A DNA stretch of 64,000 nucleotides from Metabacillus litoralis (GCF_007994985.1 NZ_VOQF01000005.1:496001-560000), one strand, 5' to 3'. Positions 1 through 7,550 are shown, counted from the stretch's first letter. A program made the numbers and translations. Notes: a model not told the origin generated them from the letters alone.

Positions 1-1
1 A

Positions 2-265
2 TATAGAATCGTAAAGGACATAATTACAGCTTATACTGATCATGGTAACGTTCAACATATTCTTGTTGAAACAATATGGGAGGAAGAACTCAAGGTGAAA
101 ATAGATATAGCAGAAGTTGAAAAAACTCCAATGGAAATCAACGGATTTTCAATGTTATATCAAGGTATAGAGCAAAGAATCATTTTATTAGGTGGAAGAG
201 TCAATGTGATAAATCCATGTGAAATGCAAACAGTCATAAATCTTATTATTCCGAATGTGAGGTGA
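2..265 (+). CDS. Sensor histidine kinase-like protein, C-terminal fragment
   Basis: Open in frame from the window edge to a TGA; the start is outside the window. About 87 residues are visible. The last third (LLGGRVNVINP followed by a VINLIIP ending) has the shape of the end of a HATPase_c domain, where kinases show a GG-x-hydrophobic strand and a closing hydrophobic-IP strand. The upstream part lacks a recognisable DDGxGF or GxGL nucleotide-binding box, so the ATP-binding site looks degenerate. The next gene, a NarL/NreC-type response regulator, begins just past its stop codon, so the two are probably co-transcribed and co-translated. It may be a degenerate kinase or a sensor adaptor of that regulator. 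Family assignment is tentative because only the tail is seen. Confidence 0.55.
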   Translation, partial: YRIVKDIITAYTDHGNVQHILVETIWEEELKVKIDIAEVEKTPMEINGFSMLYQGIEQRIILLGGRVNVINPCEMQTVINLIIPNVR

Positions 266-270
266 GTGAG

Positions 271-930
271 TTGATAACATCAATATTATTAGTTGATGAT
301 CATGCAGTTGTACGAACAGGGTTAAAAATGTTATTAAATGATTTAAGTGATATGGAAGTAGTTGGTGAAGCTTCTGAAGGGGAAGAAGCAATTAAGAAGG
401 TAGAAGAGCTTCAGCCAAGGGTTGTGTTAATGGATCTTAGCATGCCACATGGAAAAGACGGACTATCAGCAACAGTTGAAATAAAAAAAAGATGGCCGGA
501 GGTTCAAATTTTAATTTTAACGATGCATGATGATGAGGAATATTTATTTCGCGTTATTCAAGCAGGGGCATCAGGCTGTATATTAAAAAGTGCTCTTCAT
601 CATGAACTCATTCATGCGATTTCTGTTGTTGCAGAAGGCTCAGCTTATTTGTATCCTACTGCAACAAAGAAATTAATGGAAGATTATTTAGAGCGTATGA
701 AAAGTGGGAAAGATTCTGACACATATTCTCTACTAACAGATCGTGAAAAAGAAGTATTAACCTTAATAGCCAAAGGTTTTTCAAATAAAGAAATAGGTGA
801 AAAGCTTGTGATCAGTGTTAAAACAGTTGAAAACCACAAATCAAATATTATGGAAAAACTAAAACTGAAAACAAGGCCAGAGCTTGTTGAATATGCGTTA
901 AAAAAGGGATTATTAGGTTATGGAATATAG
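271..930 (+). CDS. NarL/NreC-family DNA-binding response regulator
   Basis: Two-domain response regulator. The receiver domain (residues ~1-120) begins ITSILLVDDHAVVRTG, with the phosphoacceptor Asp in VVLMDLSMP and the conserved Lys in CILKSA. A LuxR-type helix-turn-helix follows (about 148-212: LTDREKEVLTLIAKG, then VKTVENHKSNI). The ending ELVEYALKKGLL closely matches staphylococcal NreC, which activates nitrate and nitrite respiration genes under anoxia. I chose the TTG start because GAGGTGAG lies a few bases upstream; an in-frame GTG at 262 is an alternative with no good ribosome site. The next kinase overlaps or immediately follows, so this is a kinase-regulator pair. NreC-like palindromes in front of the downstream fnr gene suggest a target. 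Function is inferred from similarity. Confidence 0.85.
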   Translation: MITSILLVDDHAVVRTGLKMLLNDLSDMEVVGEASEGEEAIKKVEELQPRVVLMDLSMPHGKDGLSATVEIKKRWPEVQILILTMHDDEEYLFRVIQAGASGCILKSALHHELIHAISVVAEGSAYLYPTATKKLMEDYLERMKSGKDSDTYSLLTDREKEVLTLIAKGFSNKEIGEKLVISVKTVENHKSNIMEKLKLKTRPELVEYALKKGLLGYGI

Positions 931-961
931 CAAACCAATAAAAGCGGATAGAAAGGAACAG

Positions 962-2299
962 ATGGTGAACAAAGAGAATGCTCCACTGATTATTGTCAAT
1001 AACAATGGTAACATTGAATCCTTAAATATAGCTGCTGAGGATCTACTTGGGTACAGATTAATTGATATCAAGAACAGAGACGTTTCCTCTATTTTCACGA
1101 ATATAAATAGCAATGACTTATTGAATTCAACAGAAAAAATAATGGAAACAATGTTAAATGTAGAAAATACCCAAAGATCTGTGAATGTGCATTCTGAAAT
1201 CGTTGAACTGTTGGGCCAATCACTCACCTTTATTTATATTGAAGAACAAATTGAACAACAGCACTATTTTCAAAAAATCGAAACAGAGCTACAGGAATCT
1301 TTATCTGAATTGATTGACTTGAAATTTGCCTTAGATGAATCATCTATTGTTGCGATTACAAATCAAAAGGGGATTATTACATATGTTAATGAAACATTTT
1401 GTACGATCTCTAAATATACAAATGAGGAACTTATAGGTAATAGTCACAAAATTATCAATTCAGGTTACCATTCTAAAGAGTTTTTCAGAGATTTATGGAA
1501 CACTATTTCTTCTGGAAAGGTGTGGAAAGGAGAAATACGAAATAAAGCGAAAGATCATACTTATTATTGGGTAGATACTACGATTGTTCCGTTTTTAGAT
1601 AAGACAGGAAAGCCATATCAATATTTAGCTATTCGTAATGAGGTTACAGCTCGTAAACGTGCAGAAGAAGAATTGCAGCGAATGATGTCAAAACTAATTG
1701 GTATCCAGGAGGAAGAAAGAAAGAATATCTCTAGAGAGCTGCATGATGGGATTGGTCAGAATCTGTACAGTCTTCTTATCATGATCAATCGTTTAAGAAC
1801 AAATTCAAATCCAGATATAATTGAACAGATAGAAGTGGAAATCTCTACGATTATTGAAGAAATTAGACAAATTTCTTGGCAGCTAAGACCTTCTATACTT
1901 GATGATCTTGGGTTAGTTCCTGCTATCCGTTCTTTTGTAAATAAGTTTTCTGAGCATTATGGTTTTAAGACAAATTTTACATATAAATTGCAAAAACGAC
2001 TTTCATCTGAAGTAGAAACAAGTATTTATAGAATTATCCAAGAAGCAATGACAAACATAAGGAAATATGCGGAAACAAAGGATATTTTCCTTTCATTATT
2101 TGAGGAAGAAGATTATTTATTTGTCCAAATTAAAGATGATGGAATCGGTTTTGATCCAAATATAAAAAGAAATGGTGTCGGGTTATTTAGTATGGAAGAA
2201 AGAGCACGTTCAATAAGAGCGAAAATAGATATTCAATCAAAAATAAATGGGGGAACAACAATAGTAGTAAAAGTTCCTTTTCATAAGGCTCTTTTCTGA
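962..2299 (+). CDS. PAS-domain sensor histidine kinase (HisKA_3 type)
   Basis: Cytoplasmic sensor kinase with no membrane segment. It has an N-terminal PAS-like region (SLNIAAEDLLGYR), a second PAS/PAC (about residues 120-235, VAITNQKGIITYVNETF), then a HisKA_3 phosphorylation helix with ERKNISRELHDGIGQN holding the phospho-His. The HATPase_c domain follows with N-box NIRKYA, DDGIGFD and a GVGLFSMEER G-box. It is the likely partner of the preceding NreC-type regulator. Unlike NreB, no four-cysteine Fe-S motif is visible in the PAS domains, so its signal is unknown. The ATG at 962 has AGAAAGGAAC in front; an upstream in-frame ATG at 920 overlaps the regulator gene. The last five codons and the stop lie on a MITE end, so the native C-terminus has been replaced. 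Confidence 0.85.
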   Translation: MVNKENAPLIIVNNNGNIESLNIAAEDLLGYRLIDIKNRDVSSIFTNINSNDLLNSTEKIMETMLNVENTQRSVNVHSEIVELLGQSLTFIYIEEQIEQQHYFQKIETELQESLSELIDLKFALDESSIVAITNQKGIITYVNETFCTISKYTNEELIGNSHKIINSGYHSKEFFRDLWNTISSGKVWKGEIRNKAKDHTYYWVDTTIVPFLDKTGKPYQYLAIRNEVTARKRAEEELQRMMSKLIGIQEEERKNISRELHDGIGQNLYSLLIMINRLRTNSNPDIIEQIEVEISTIIEEIRQISWQLRPSILDDLGLVPAIRSFVNKFSEHYGFKTNFTYKLQKRLSSEVETSIYRIIQEAMTNIRKYAETKDIFLSLFEEEDYLFVQIKDDGIGFDPNIKRNGVGLFSMEERARSIRAKIDIQSKINGGTTIVVKVPFHKALF

Positions 2300-2449
2300 A
2301 CGATTGTTGCTATGTAACCAAAATTTGAAGTGAAAACAATATTTTTTCACTATAAGGGTACTATTTTATGAAGAAAAGATGCCACTAGACTTAATACAGT
2401 GCTCATTGGTTCGGGTATTTAAAAGCAACAAAGTTTGAGAAAACAGCCT
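2286..2449 (+). mobile_element. MITE copy A (164 bp)
   Basis: Begins AGGCTCTTTTCTGAACGATTG and ends with the near-reverse complement of that end (TTTGAGAAAACAGCCT). It is flanked on both sides by the 6-bp target duplication TTCATA (2280-2285 and 2450-2455). It shares the internal block AAGAAAAGATGCCACTAGAC with the other copies. There is no coding capacity. It is inserted at the very 3' end of the sensor kinase gene, supplies its stop codon, and separates it from its terminator. Confidence 0.85.
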
Positions 2450-2466
2450 TTCATAATTATGAAGAA

Positions 2467-2500
2467 GAGCATCAGATCTAACATCTGATTGCTCTTTTTT
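2467..2500 (+). terminator. Rho-independent terminator of the two-component operon
   Basis: GAGCATCAGAT and ATCTGATTGCTC pair around a 5-base loop and are followed by six T. It serves the kinase operon but now lies beyond the inserted MITE. Confidence 0.8.
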
Positions 2501-2577
2501 ATATGCAAATAAATTTCGTGTATTACTAAGTAAAACGACTTAGATGAATTGCCACAATTTCATTCTTTTATACATAA

Positions 2578-2614
2578 TAGGGGATATTCCCTAAAGAAAT
2601 AAGGGAATTCCCTG
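2578..2614 (+). promoter_or_regulatory. Two palindromes resembling NreC boxes, upstream of fnr
   Basis: TAGGGGATATTCCCTA and AAGGGAATTCCCTG lie with centres 22 bp apart, about two helical turns. The staphylococcal NreC consensus is TAGGG-N4-CCCTA. The second site fits the spacing with two end mismatches; the first has perfect arms but a 6-base spacer. A TACAAT -10 box (2639-2644) with a poor -35 follows, as expected of an activator-dependent promoter. Assignment to the NreC-type regulator encoded 1.6 kb upstream is inferred. Confidence 0.55.
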
Positions 2615-2674
2615 ATAACAATTTTTGTATTTATTTTCTACAATGGAGATAAGATAAAAATTTATGATTTTGGG

Positions 2675-3409
2675 ATGTGGATGAAAATGCCAACAACTAT
2701 AAACCGAAAAACAAATCAAAAGGTAGCAAATACTAATATTTTTTCAATAGATAGCATGAACTCTTTAAGAAATAAAATGAAAAGAATTACTGTAAAGAAC
2801 GATGATCATTTATATTATGAGGGAGATAAGGTTGATAAACTTTATTATTTAATTGAGGGAACCATTACTTTATATAAAAGTACAGAAGATGGAAAAGTAT
2901 TAACATTAAATTATTATGAAGCTGATGATCTGTTTGGGGAGTATCATGCAAACGAAATGCGGGGAGCTATGGAGAATGCCAAAGCACAGGGTGATTCAGT
3001 GATTGGTATCATTGATAAAGAGGATATTGAGATGCTGATTTGGCAAAATCGTCAATTTTCTTTAGAATTTACAAAATGGATTAGCTTCACGCAACAGCTT
3101 ACACAAACAAAGCTTCGTGATTTAATGTTTTTTGGAAAGAATGGAGCACTTGCATCAGTAATTATTCGAATGACTAATACTTATGGTGTTCAAAAGGGTG
3201 ATGTGTGGGAAATTTCAAAGAAATTCACACATGATGAAATTGCTTGTTTAATAGGTACACCAAGAGAAACGGTCACACGTATGCTTAATCAATTAAAAAA
3301 AGACGGACTTATTGATAATCAAAAAGGCTTTATAACAGTTTATGATCTTCCGGGTCTTCGTCAAATCTGTCGTTGTGAAGCTTGTCCATTACAAGTTTGC
3401 AGACTTTAA
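2675..3409 (+). CDS. fnr: Crp/Fnr-family oxygen-responsive regulator Fnr
   Basis: CRP/FNR transcription factor of 244 residues, close to the B. subtilis Fnr length (238). An N-terminal cyclic-nucleotide-type beta-barrel (GDKVDKLYYLIEGTITLYK) is followed by a dimerisation helix (TQTKLRDLMFFGKNGALAS) and a winged HTH (FTHDEIACLIGTPRETVTRM). The extreme C-terminus CRCEACPLQVC supplies the CX2CX4C cluster ligands that in B. subtilis Fnr hold a [4Fe-4S] cluster together with an Asp; the Asp in KLRDL is in the matching place. It should therefore sense oxygen and act at TGTGA-N6-TCACA sites; one such site lies in front of the oxidase operon below. The ATG at 2675 is the longest start; ATGs at 2681 and 2687 are alternatives and the ribosome site is weak. 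Confidence 0.9.
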   Translation: MWMKMPTTINRKTNQKVANTNIFSIDSMNSLRNKMKRITVKNDDHLYYEGDKVDKLYYLIEGTITLYKSTEDGKVLTLNYYEADDLFGEYHANEMRGAMENAKAQGDSVIGIIDKEDIEMLIWQNRQFSLEFTKWISFTQQLTQTKLRDLMFFGKNGALASVIIRMTNTYGVQKGDVWEISKKFTHDEIACLIGTPRETVTRMLNQLKKDGLIDNQKGFITVYDLPGLRQICRCEACPLQVCRL

Positions 3410-3478
3410 AACAAATAAAGAGGTTGATTTATTTGATAAAAAGTTACGATTTGGGGTGCAAACCAGTCAATTGCCATA

Positions 3479-3511
3479 AGTGTGAATTCAAATATGAGTT
3501 CACGCTTTTTT
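3479..3511 (+). terminator. Terminator after fnr
   Basis: AGTGTGAA and TTCACGCT form an 8-bp stem (one wobble) around a 12-base loop, with a T-run after it. Confidence 0.65.
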
Positions 3512-3610
3512 AAATTTATAAGTCTACGTTTTTGATTTTTTAAAAATTCCTTTAATATTTCACAAGCAGTTTCTAGGTGTTACAATACTTAATAAGCAAA
3601 ATAATTTAGG

Positions 3611-3740
3611 GTTGAATGGAGCGGAAGGTGCGAGACTCCTGCGGGAGCAGCGGGACAGGTGAGATCCCACAGGCGCTAAGCGCCGAGGAAGCTCACCGCC
3701 CGCCCCGCGGAAAGCGAGCATCCTGTAGCGGAAATCAACC
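3611..3740. repeat. GC-rich Bacillus interspersed repeat, copy 1
   Basis: A GC-rich island of about 130 bp in AT-rich DNA. It contains ACTCCTGCGGGAGCAG, CACAGGCGC, GCGCCGAGG and CCCCGCGGAAAGCGAG. The ends GTTGA and TCAAC are inverted, and internal arms pair extensively. The same arrangement is found at 33129-33266. An open frame across it on the minus strand is only a by-product of its composition. Elements of this look recur in intergenic DNA of many Bacillus genomes; their function is unknown. Confidence 0.8.
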
Positions 3741-3793
3741 ATCACAATACTTCTTATAAAGCAACAAATTTTGTATACTAGCCTAAATTAAAA

Positions 3794-3826
3794 GCGCTGT
3801 TGAATTCAAAATCAACAGCGCCTTTT
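3794..3826. terminator. Bidirectional terminator
   Basis: GCGCTGTTGA and TCAACAGCGC form a 10-bp perfect stem. A T-run follows on the plus strand, and CTTTTAATTT follows on the minus strand, where it would end the oxidase operon. Confidence 0.75.
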
Positions 3827-3965
3827 TATGGTTAATTCCTTTGATGTCCAAAGAGGAAAGATACCCTTTGAAACAGTCTTTGTTATTTGTGAATTTTGAT
3901 ATCTTGCTCTAGGTGCCTCCAGTAGTGAAGGGTATAGTCACCGAAAGGTAAGCTTATATTTCACA

Positions 3966-4049
3966 TTAATCCTCATTCGTTGTGAAATCAACAACCATTG
4001 CCGTTAAAACAGTTGTGACAAGTAGTAAAGCACAAACTACTGAAAACAT
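3966..4049 (-). CDS. Possible 27-residue membrane microprotein after the ba3 oxidase
   Basis: A short frame directly after the oxidase subunit I stop. It reads MFSVVCALLLVTTVLTAMVV followed by an acidic tail DFTTNED, i.e. a single hydrophobic helix with a short charged end. GGAG lies 9 bases before the ATG; an earlier in-frame ATG sits immediately on the GGAG and is less likely. The arrangement recalls the tiny single-helix subunits that accompany bacterial terminal oxidases. No family was recognised, and it could be chance. Confidence 0.4.
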   Translation of the reverse strand: MFSVVCALLLVTTVLTAMVVDFTTNED

Positions 4050-4062
4050 ATCAATCATCTCC

Positions 4063-5721
4063 CTACCATGTTTTAAATCCAGAAGAACCAGGAGGTGCAT
4101 GTTCAATCATTTGAATCAATGGAATCGTGTAGGCAATAGCAATTAAAGCAATAGCAATGCCAATCCAAATCCACCAATTTTCCAAGAATTTAGGTGTACC
4201 AGACATATCACTTTTAGCCATTGGAAATTCTACTTGTTCTTCTATTGAATTAGCTTTAGGTGAAGCAAGTAATGTGTAAAACACAATATAGATTAAAATC
4301 ATAGCAGATAGAAAGAGAATTGTTCCTCCAATTGCCATAGTGACGTGATTGGAAAGAATTCCTTGGAACCACACTAAAGCATTGGGATCATCCATATAAC
4401 CTGCATATGCTGTTCGTCTTGGTGCACCTAGTAAGCCTAAAATATGCTGTGATGTACTCATAAGTAGCATCCCTATCGACCAAGTGATCACTTGAATAAA
4501 CGCAAGTTTTTGAATTGCTTTTGTTAGTTTTCTACCAGTTAAATAAGGAATCAACCAAAATGTTAAGCCCATAAAAGTCATCGCTACAGGAGTTCCAACA
4601 GTTATATGAAAATGCCCAACAACCCATAATGTATTATGAATCACTTCATTTAGTTGAAAACTAGCATTAATAATTCCCCCGGCACCACCTGGAATAAAGA
4701 AAAACATAGCAATAAATAAAGAAGTAAATCGAATATCCTTCCAAGGTAATTTAAAGAACCATCCAAATAATCCTGTTGCCCCTTTATCTCTACCTGTTTT
4801 TTCAAATGTTCCAAACATTGAGAAAGCAGTCATTAGAGAAGGAATGATTACCATAAAAGTTAAAACTGTTTGTAGGAATTTCCAAAAGCTTGATATACCA
4901 GGCTCTGTTAATTGATGATGAAATCCTACAGGAATAGAAAATAAAATAAACAATACAAACGATAAGCGAGCTAATGAATCACTAAATACTTTTCCACCGA
5001 TGATCTTTGGTACAATCACATACCAAGCAATGTAAGCCGGTAATAGCCAGAAATAAACGAGTGGATGACCAAAATACCAGAACAATGAGCGACTTAACTC
5101 AACATTAATTGTATCAACCCAACCAAATGCCCAAGGAATAAACTGAAATAATACAGTTGCAACTACTCCTAAACAAGCAATAATCCACAGGATAAGCGTT
5201 GCAATTGTCATAAAAGCAAATAATGGGCTTAATTGGCCTTTATTTTGCTTTTTCCATTTTACATAGTGACCGATTAAAGCAAAGCTGTATATCCATGTAC
5301 CTACTACAAAAAGTGCTAAGCCAACATAATACCAGCCGCTTGCTTGTAATGGAGCATAAAATGTATAAAGAACAGAAGCTCTACCTGCAATGATTTCAAC
5401 AATGGCGAGTAATGTCCCAGCTGTTGTTACAATAAAACCGATCCATGAAAATAAATGAACTTTAGGTCCAAATGAACCAAGTGAATAACTCATACCAGAA
5501 ATAAGAAAACCAAATATAAAATAAGTAGTGAATATAAGTGCAAGTAATACACCGTGTGCTGTGAGAATTTGATAATAGTCAAGCCATGGTGGTAATGTTA
5601 GTGCATCATTACGTATAAAAACCTGAAGTAAACCACAAAACGTACCAATCAAAAATGCGATGTAAGCAAAAATAATATTGGTTAACGCTAATCTTTTGTC
5701 TGCCAAACTAATTTGTTTCAT
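4063..5721 (-). CDS. ba3-type cytochrome c oxidase subunit I
   Basis: Heme-copper oxidase catalytic subunit, 552 residues, about a dozen membrane helices. Visible metal ligands: the low-spin heme His in LTAHGVLLAL; the CuB His with the cross-linked Tyr in GHPLVYFW; the CuB His pair in GFHHQLTEP; and the heme ligands in VVGHFHITVGT. The short HPLVY helix and the small partner subunits fit the B-family (ba3/b(o/a)3) oxidases of Thermus and Bacillus, which reduce oxygen to water with high affinity. Its start overlaps the subunit II stop in TAATG, giving translational coupling. The operon is IIa-II-I on the minus strand. An Fnr-like box lies in the promoter region. Confidence 0.93.
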   Translation of the reverse strand: MKQISLADKRLALTNIIFAYIAFLIGTFCGLLQVFIRNDALTLPPWLDYYQILTAHGVLLALIFTTYFIFGFLISGMSYSLGSFGPKVHLFSWIGFIVTTAGTLLAIVEIIAGRASVLYTFYAPLQASGWYYVGLALFVVGTWIYSFALIGHYVKWKKQNKGQLSPLFAFMTIATLILWIIACLGVVATVLFQFIPWAFGWVDTINVELSRSLFWYFGHPLVYFWLLPAYIAWYVIVPKIIGGKVFSDSLARLSFVLFILFSIPVGFHHQLTEPGISSFWKFLQTVLTFMVIIPSLMTAFSMFGTFEKTGRDKGATGLFGWFFKLPWKDIRFTSLFIAMFFFIPGGAGGIINASFQLNEVIHNTLWVVGHFHITVGTPVAMTFMGLTFWLIPYLTGRKLTKAIQKLAFIQVITWSIGMLLMSTSQHILGLLGAPRRTAYAGYMDDPNALVWFQGILSNHVTMAIGGTILFLSAMILIYIVFYTLLASPKANSIEEQVEFPMAKSDMSGTPKFLENWWIWIGIAIALIAIAYTIPLIQMIEHAPPGSSGFKTW

Positions 5722-6191
5722 TACTCAATCACCTCAATCGTTGTCTTCATAAAATGATGACCTGTTCCGCAATATTCGTTACAGATTACTAGATACTCAC
5801 CAGGTTTATCAAAGGTATATTCTTTTGTATTGATTTGGCCAGGAACAACCATCATATTTACATTTGTGTTAATAATTGAAAAACTGTGAGTAACATCTGT
5901 ACTAGTAACCTTAAAGATTATTTTCTTTCCAACAGGAACCTTTATTTCAGGAGGCTCATAGCCGAAAGCCTTTGCAACAATAATCACCTCATACGTATCA
6001 TCATTGATTTTATGAGTACCTGGATTATCAAATGGTGCAGTTTCATGTACTTTCTCAGGATCAATTGTTTCTAAGCCTCCAGAAGGCTGGTGATTAAATG
6101 CAAAAGCAGTTACACCAATAATGCTTAAAAATAATAGTAAAGATAAAATTCCAAAGCCTAACCAAATTTTTTCAAACTTATGAAAATGCAT
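5721..6191 (-). CDS. ba3-type cytochrome c oxidase subunit II (CuA)
   Basis: 156 residues, about the size of Thermus ba3 subunit II and much shorter than the aa3-type subunit. There is one N-terminal membrane helix (about 11-31, FGILSLLLFLSIIGVTAF) and an external cupredoxin domain. The CuA centre is complete: a His in VTHSFSI, then CNEYCGTGHHFM with two Cys, His and Met. It accepts electrons from cytochrome c and passes them to subunit I. It lies between subunit IIa and subunit I and overlaps the latter by one base. Confidence 0.92.
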   Translation of the reverse strand: MHFHKFEKIWLGFGILSLLLFLSIIGVTAFAFNHQPSGGLETIDPEKVHETAPFDNPGTHKINDDTYEVIIVAKAFGYEPPEIKVPVGKKIIFKVTSTDVTHSFSIINTNVNMMVVPGQINTKEYTFDKPGEYLVICNEYCGTGHHFMKTTIEVIE

Positions 6192-6208
6192 CTGAATGCC
6201 CCCCTTAA

Positions 6209-6334
6209 TTAACGTGTAATATAAAAGAAATAAACACTAAACCACATAACCAAGATTAATAATCCGATAGAAAATACACTAATCAATGTTCCTTTAAGCT
6301 CGCTATTGTCTTCACCTTTGAATTTTTTGCTCAC
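6209..6334 (-). CDS. Cytochrome c oxidase subunit IIa (single-helix)
   Basis: A 41-residue frame. A charged N-terminus (MSKKFKGEDNSELKG) leads into one membrane helix (TLISVFSIGLLILVMWFSVY) and ends YITR. This is the pattern of the cytochrome c oxidase subunit 2A family that accompanies ba3 oxidases. The start is GTG with GGGGGG about 6 bases upstream. The stop is 17 bases before the subunit II start, so it is the first gene of the operon. Confidence 0.8.
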   Translation of the reverse strand: MSKKFKGEDNSELKGTLISVFSIGLLILVMWFSVYFFYITR

Positions 6335-6395
6335 TATGATCCCCCCACGTTTTACTTTCCTTAATGTAAGGGTAAAGGGAATTTATAAAAATAGA

Positions 6396-6411
6396 TGTGA
6401 TAAATCTCACG
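6396..6411. promoter_or_regulatory. Fnr-like box between the oxidase operon and the cupin gene
   Basis: TGTGA-TAAATC-TCACG matches TGTGA-N6-TCACA at 9 of 10 defined positions. It lies about 60 bp before the first oxidase gene (minus strand) and about 35 bp before the cupin gene. Fnr is encoded 3 kb away. Whether it represses or activates cannot be told from the sequence. Confidence 0.6.
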
Positions 6412-6444
6412 AAATGAACTGGAAAGATAAGAGGAGGAAAAAGA

Positions 6445-6939
6445 ATGGCTGTAGAAAGTAAATCAGTGTTTCTTAAAAAAGGTGAAAAGATTCCAAATAA
6501 CGAAGAATTACCAGTTGTTATTTATCAACAAGTTAATAGTAAGGATATCGAAAAGTTATTTCATCAACATAATTGGTTGAACAGTTGGACAAATGGAGTT
6601 TACAGCTATCATCATTTTCATAGTAATACTCATGAGGTGCTAGGTGTGGTAGCCGGTGAAGCAGTCATTTTACTTGGAGGAGACACAGGGGAGAGCATTG
6701 ATGTTTCTTCTGGAGACGTACTTGTCTTACCTGCAGGAACAGGTCATAAAAAGGTGTCATCTTCAAGTGATTTTAAAGTTGTAGGAGCCTATCCGTCTGG
6801 GATGGAACCAGACTTAAAGAAAGAGGATGTACATTGTGAAAGGTTTAGAAAAGATATTAATTCTGTACCATTGCCGAATCAAGATCCTATATTCGGGTAT
6901 CATGGTCCTTTAATAGAATACTGGAATATAAAAAAGTGA
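6445..6939 (+). CDS. YjlB-like cupin domain protein
   Basis: 164-residue single-domain cupin. Metal-binding motif 1 is visible as YHHFHSNTHEVLGVVAGEA (His/His/Glu pattern) and motif 2 as GDVLVLPAGTGHKKV (closing His). Length and the LPVVIYQQV, HNWLNSWTNGVYSYHHFHS and PSGMEPD signatures resemble B. subtilis YjlB, whose biochemical role is not established. A strong AGGAGG precedes the ATG. It is divergent from the oxidase operon and shares an upstream region containing the Fnr-like box, so it may respond to oxygen. A single-gene unit, ended by the terminator below. Confidence 0.8.
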   Translation: MAVESKSVFLKKGEKIPNNEELPVVIYQQVNSKDIEKLFHQHNWLNSWTNGVYSYHHFHSNTHEVLGVVAGEAVILLGGDTGESIDVSSGDVLVLPAGTGHKKVSSSSDFKVVGAYPSGMEPDLKKEDVHCERFRKDINSVPLPNQDPIFGYHGPLIEYWNIKK

Positions 6940-6967
6940 ACTTCATTTTTTGAAGTTCACTTTTTTT
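6936..6967. terminator. Bidirectional terminator between cupin and HxlR-family genes
   Basis: GTGAACTTCA and TGAAGTTCAC form a perfect 10-bp stem around five T. Seven T follow on the plus strand, and a T-run follows on the minus strand. Confidence 0.85.
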
Positions 6968-6978
6968 ATAGGTCGCAT

Positions 6979-7296
6979 TTACCCCCATTGTGCTCCCCAT
7001 TTTTTCATTTCTTTTAGCATCATATGAAGGGAATGTCCTTTTTCTGTTAATGTATATTCAACAGTTACAGGTACTGTCGCAAAGGACTCACGAGTTAGAA
7101 CTTCATTACTTTCCAAGTGGCGGAGTGTATCAGTTAATGCTTTAGGACTAATTTTTGGGATCGCTTTTTGTAATTCACCAAATCTTCTTGTTCCGTCAAA
7201 AAGTTGTTTGATAACAAGAAAAGACCATTTTCCACCTATAATATTTAGTGCCTTTTCAATAGAGCACTCGATATGTACCTCGTTCAGTTTTTCCAT
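6979..7296 (-). CDS. HxlR-family winged-helix regulator
   Basis: 105 residues, full family length. The family pattern is present: CSIEKALNIIGGKWSFLVIKQLFDG, RRFGELQKAIPKISPKALTDTLRHLE and a wing with VEYTLTEKG. The single Cys near residue 11 is where thiol-sensing members (YodB, HypR) carry their redox Cys. It is divergent from the aldo/keto reductase-epimerase pair and directly behind a perfect inverted repeat, so autoregulation and control of that pair, possibly in response to electrophiles, is likely. The inducer is unknown. Confidence 0.85.
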   Translation of the reverse strand: MEKLNEVHIECSIEKALNIIGGKWSFLVIKQLFDGTRRFGELQKAIPKISPKALTDTLRHLESNEVLTRESFATVPVTVEYTLTEKGHSLHMMLKEMKKWGAQWG

Positions 7297-7312
7297 AGTA
7301 TCCTCCTTGTAG

Positions 7313-7333
7313 CTACTATAAAAAATATAGTAG
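7313..7333. promoter_or_regulatory. Inverted repeat, probable operator of the HxlR-family regulator
   Basis: CTACTATA and TATAGTAG are perfect 8-base arms separated by five A. It lies just before the regulator's ribosome site, and the arms hold the TACT/AGTA half-sites typical of YodB/HxlR-family operators. Confidence 0.55.
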
Positions 7334-7550
7334 ATTATTTATTTTTTATTATATCAATAATATTTCAGTACTTGTATACACTTATTGAAATATCTATAAT
7401 TTATAAATGTAAACGATATCATAAATGGTATGGATACTTTTAAAGAACTCTTTAAAAATAAGTAGTTTTGACAGCTAGGTCTGAAAGGGGATACAGGTTT
7501 CCTAAGATCCGGTATTCTTAACAGAACTTTATAAATGGGAGATGTTAAAG

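Noticed and set aside
3560-3745. 61-residue frame on the minus strand
   Set aside because: It coincides with the GC-rich interspersed repeat; no ribosome site and no protein-like composition.
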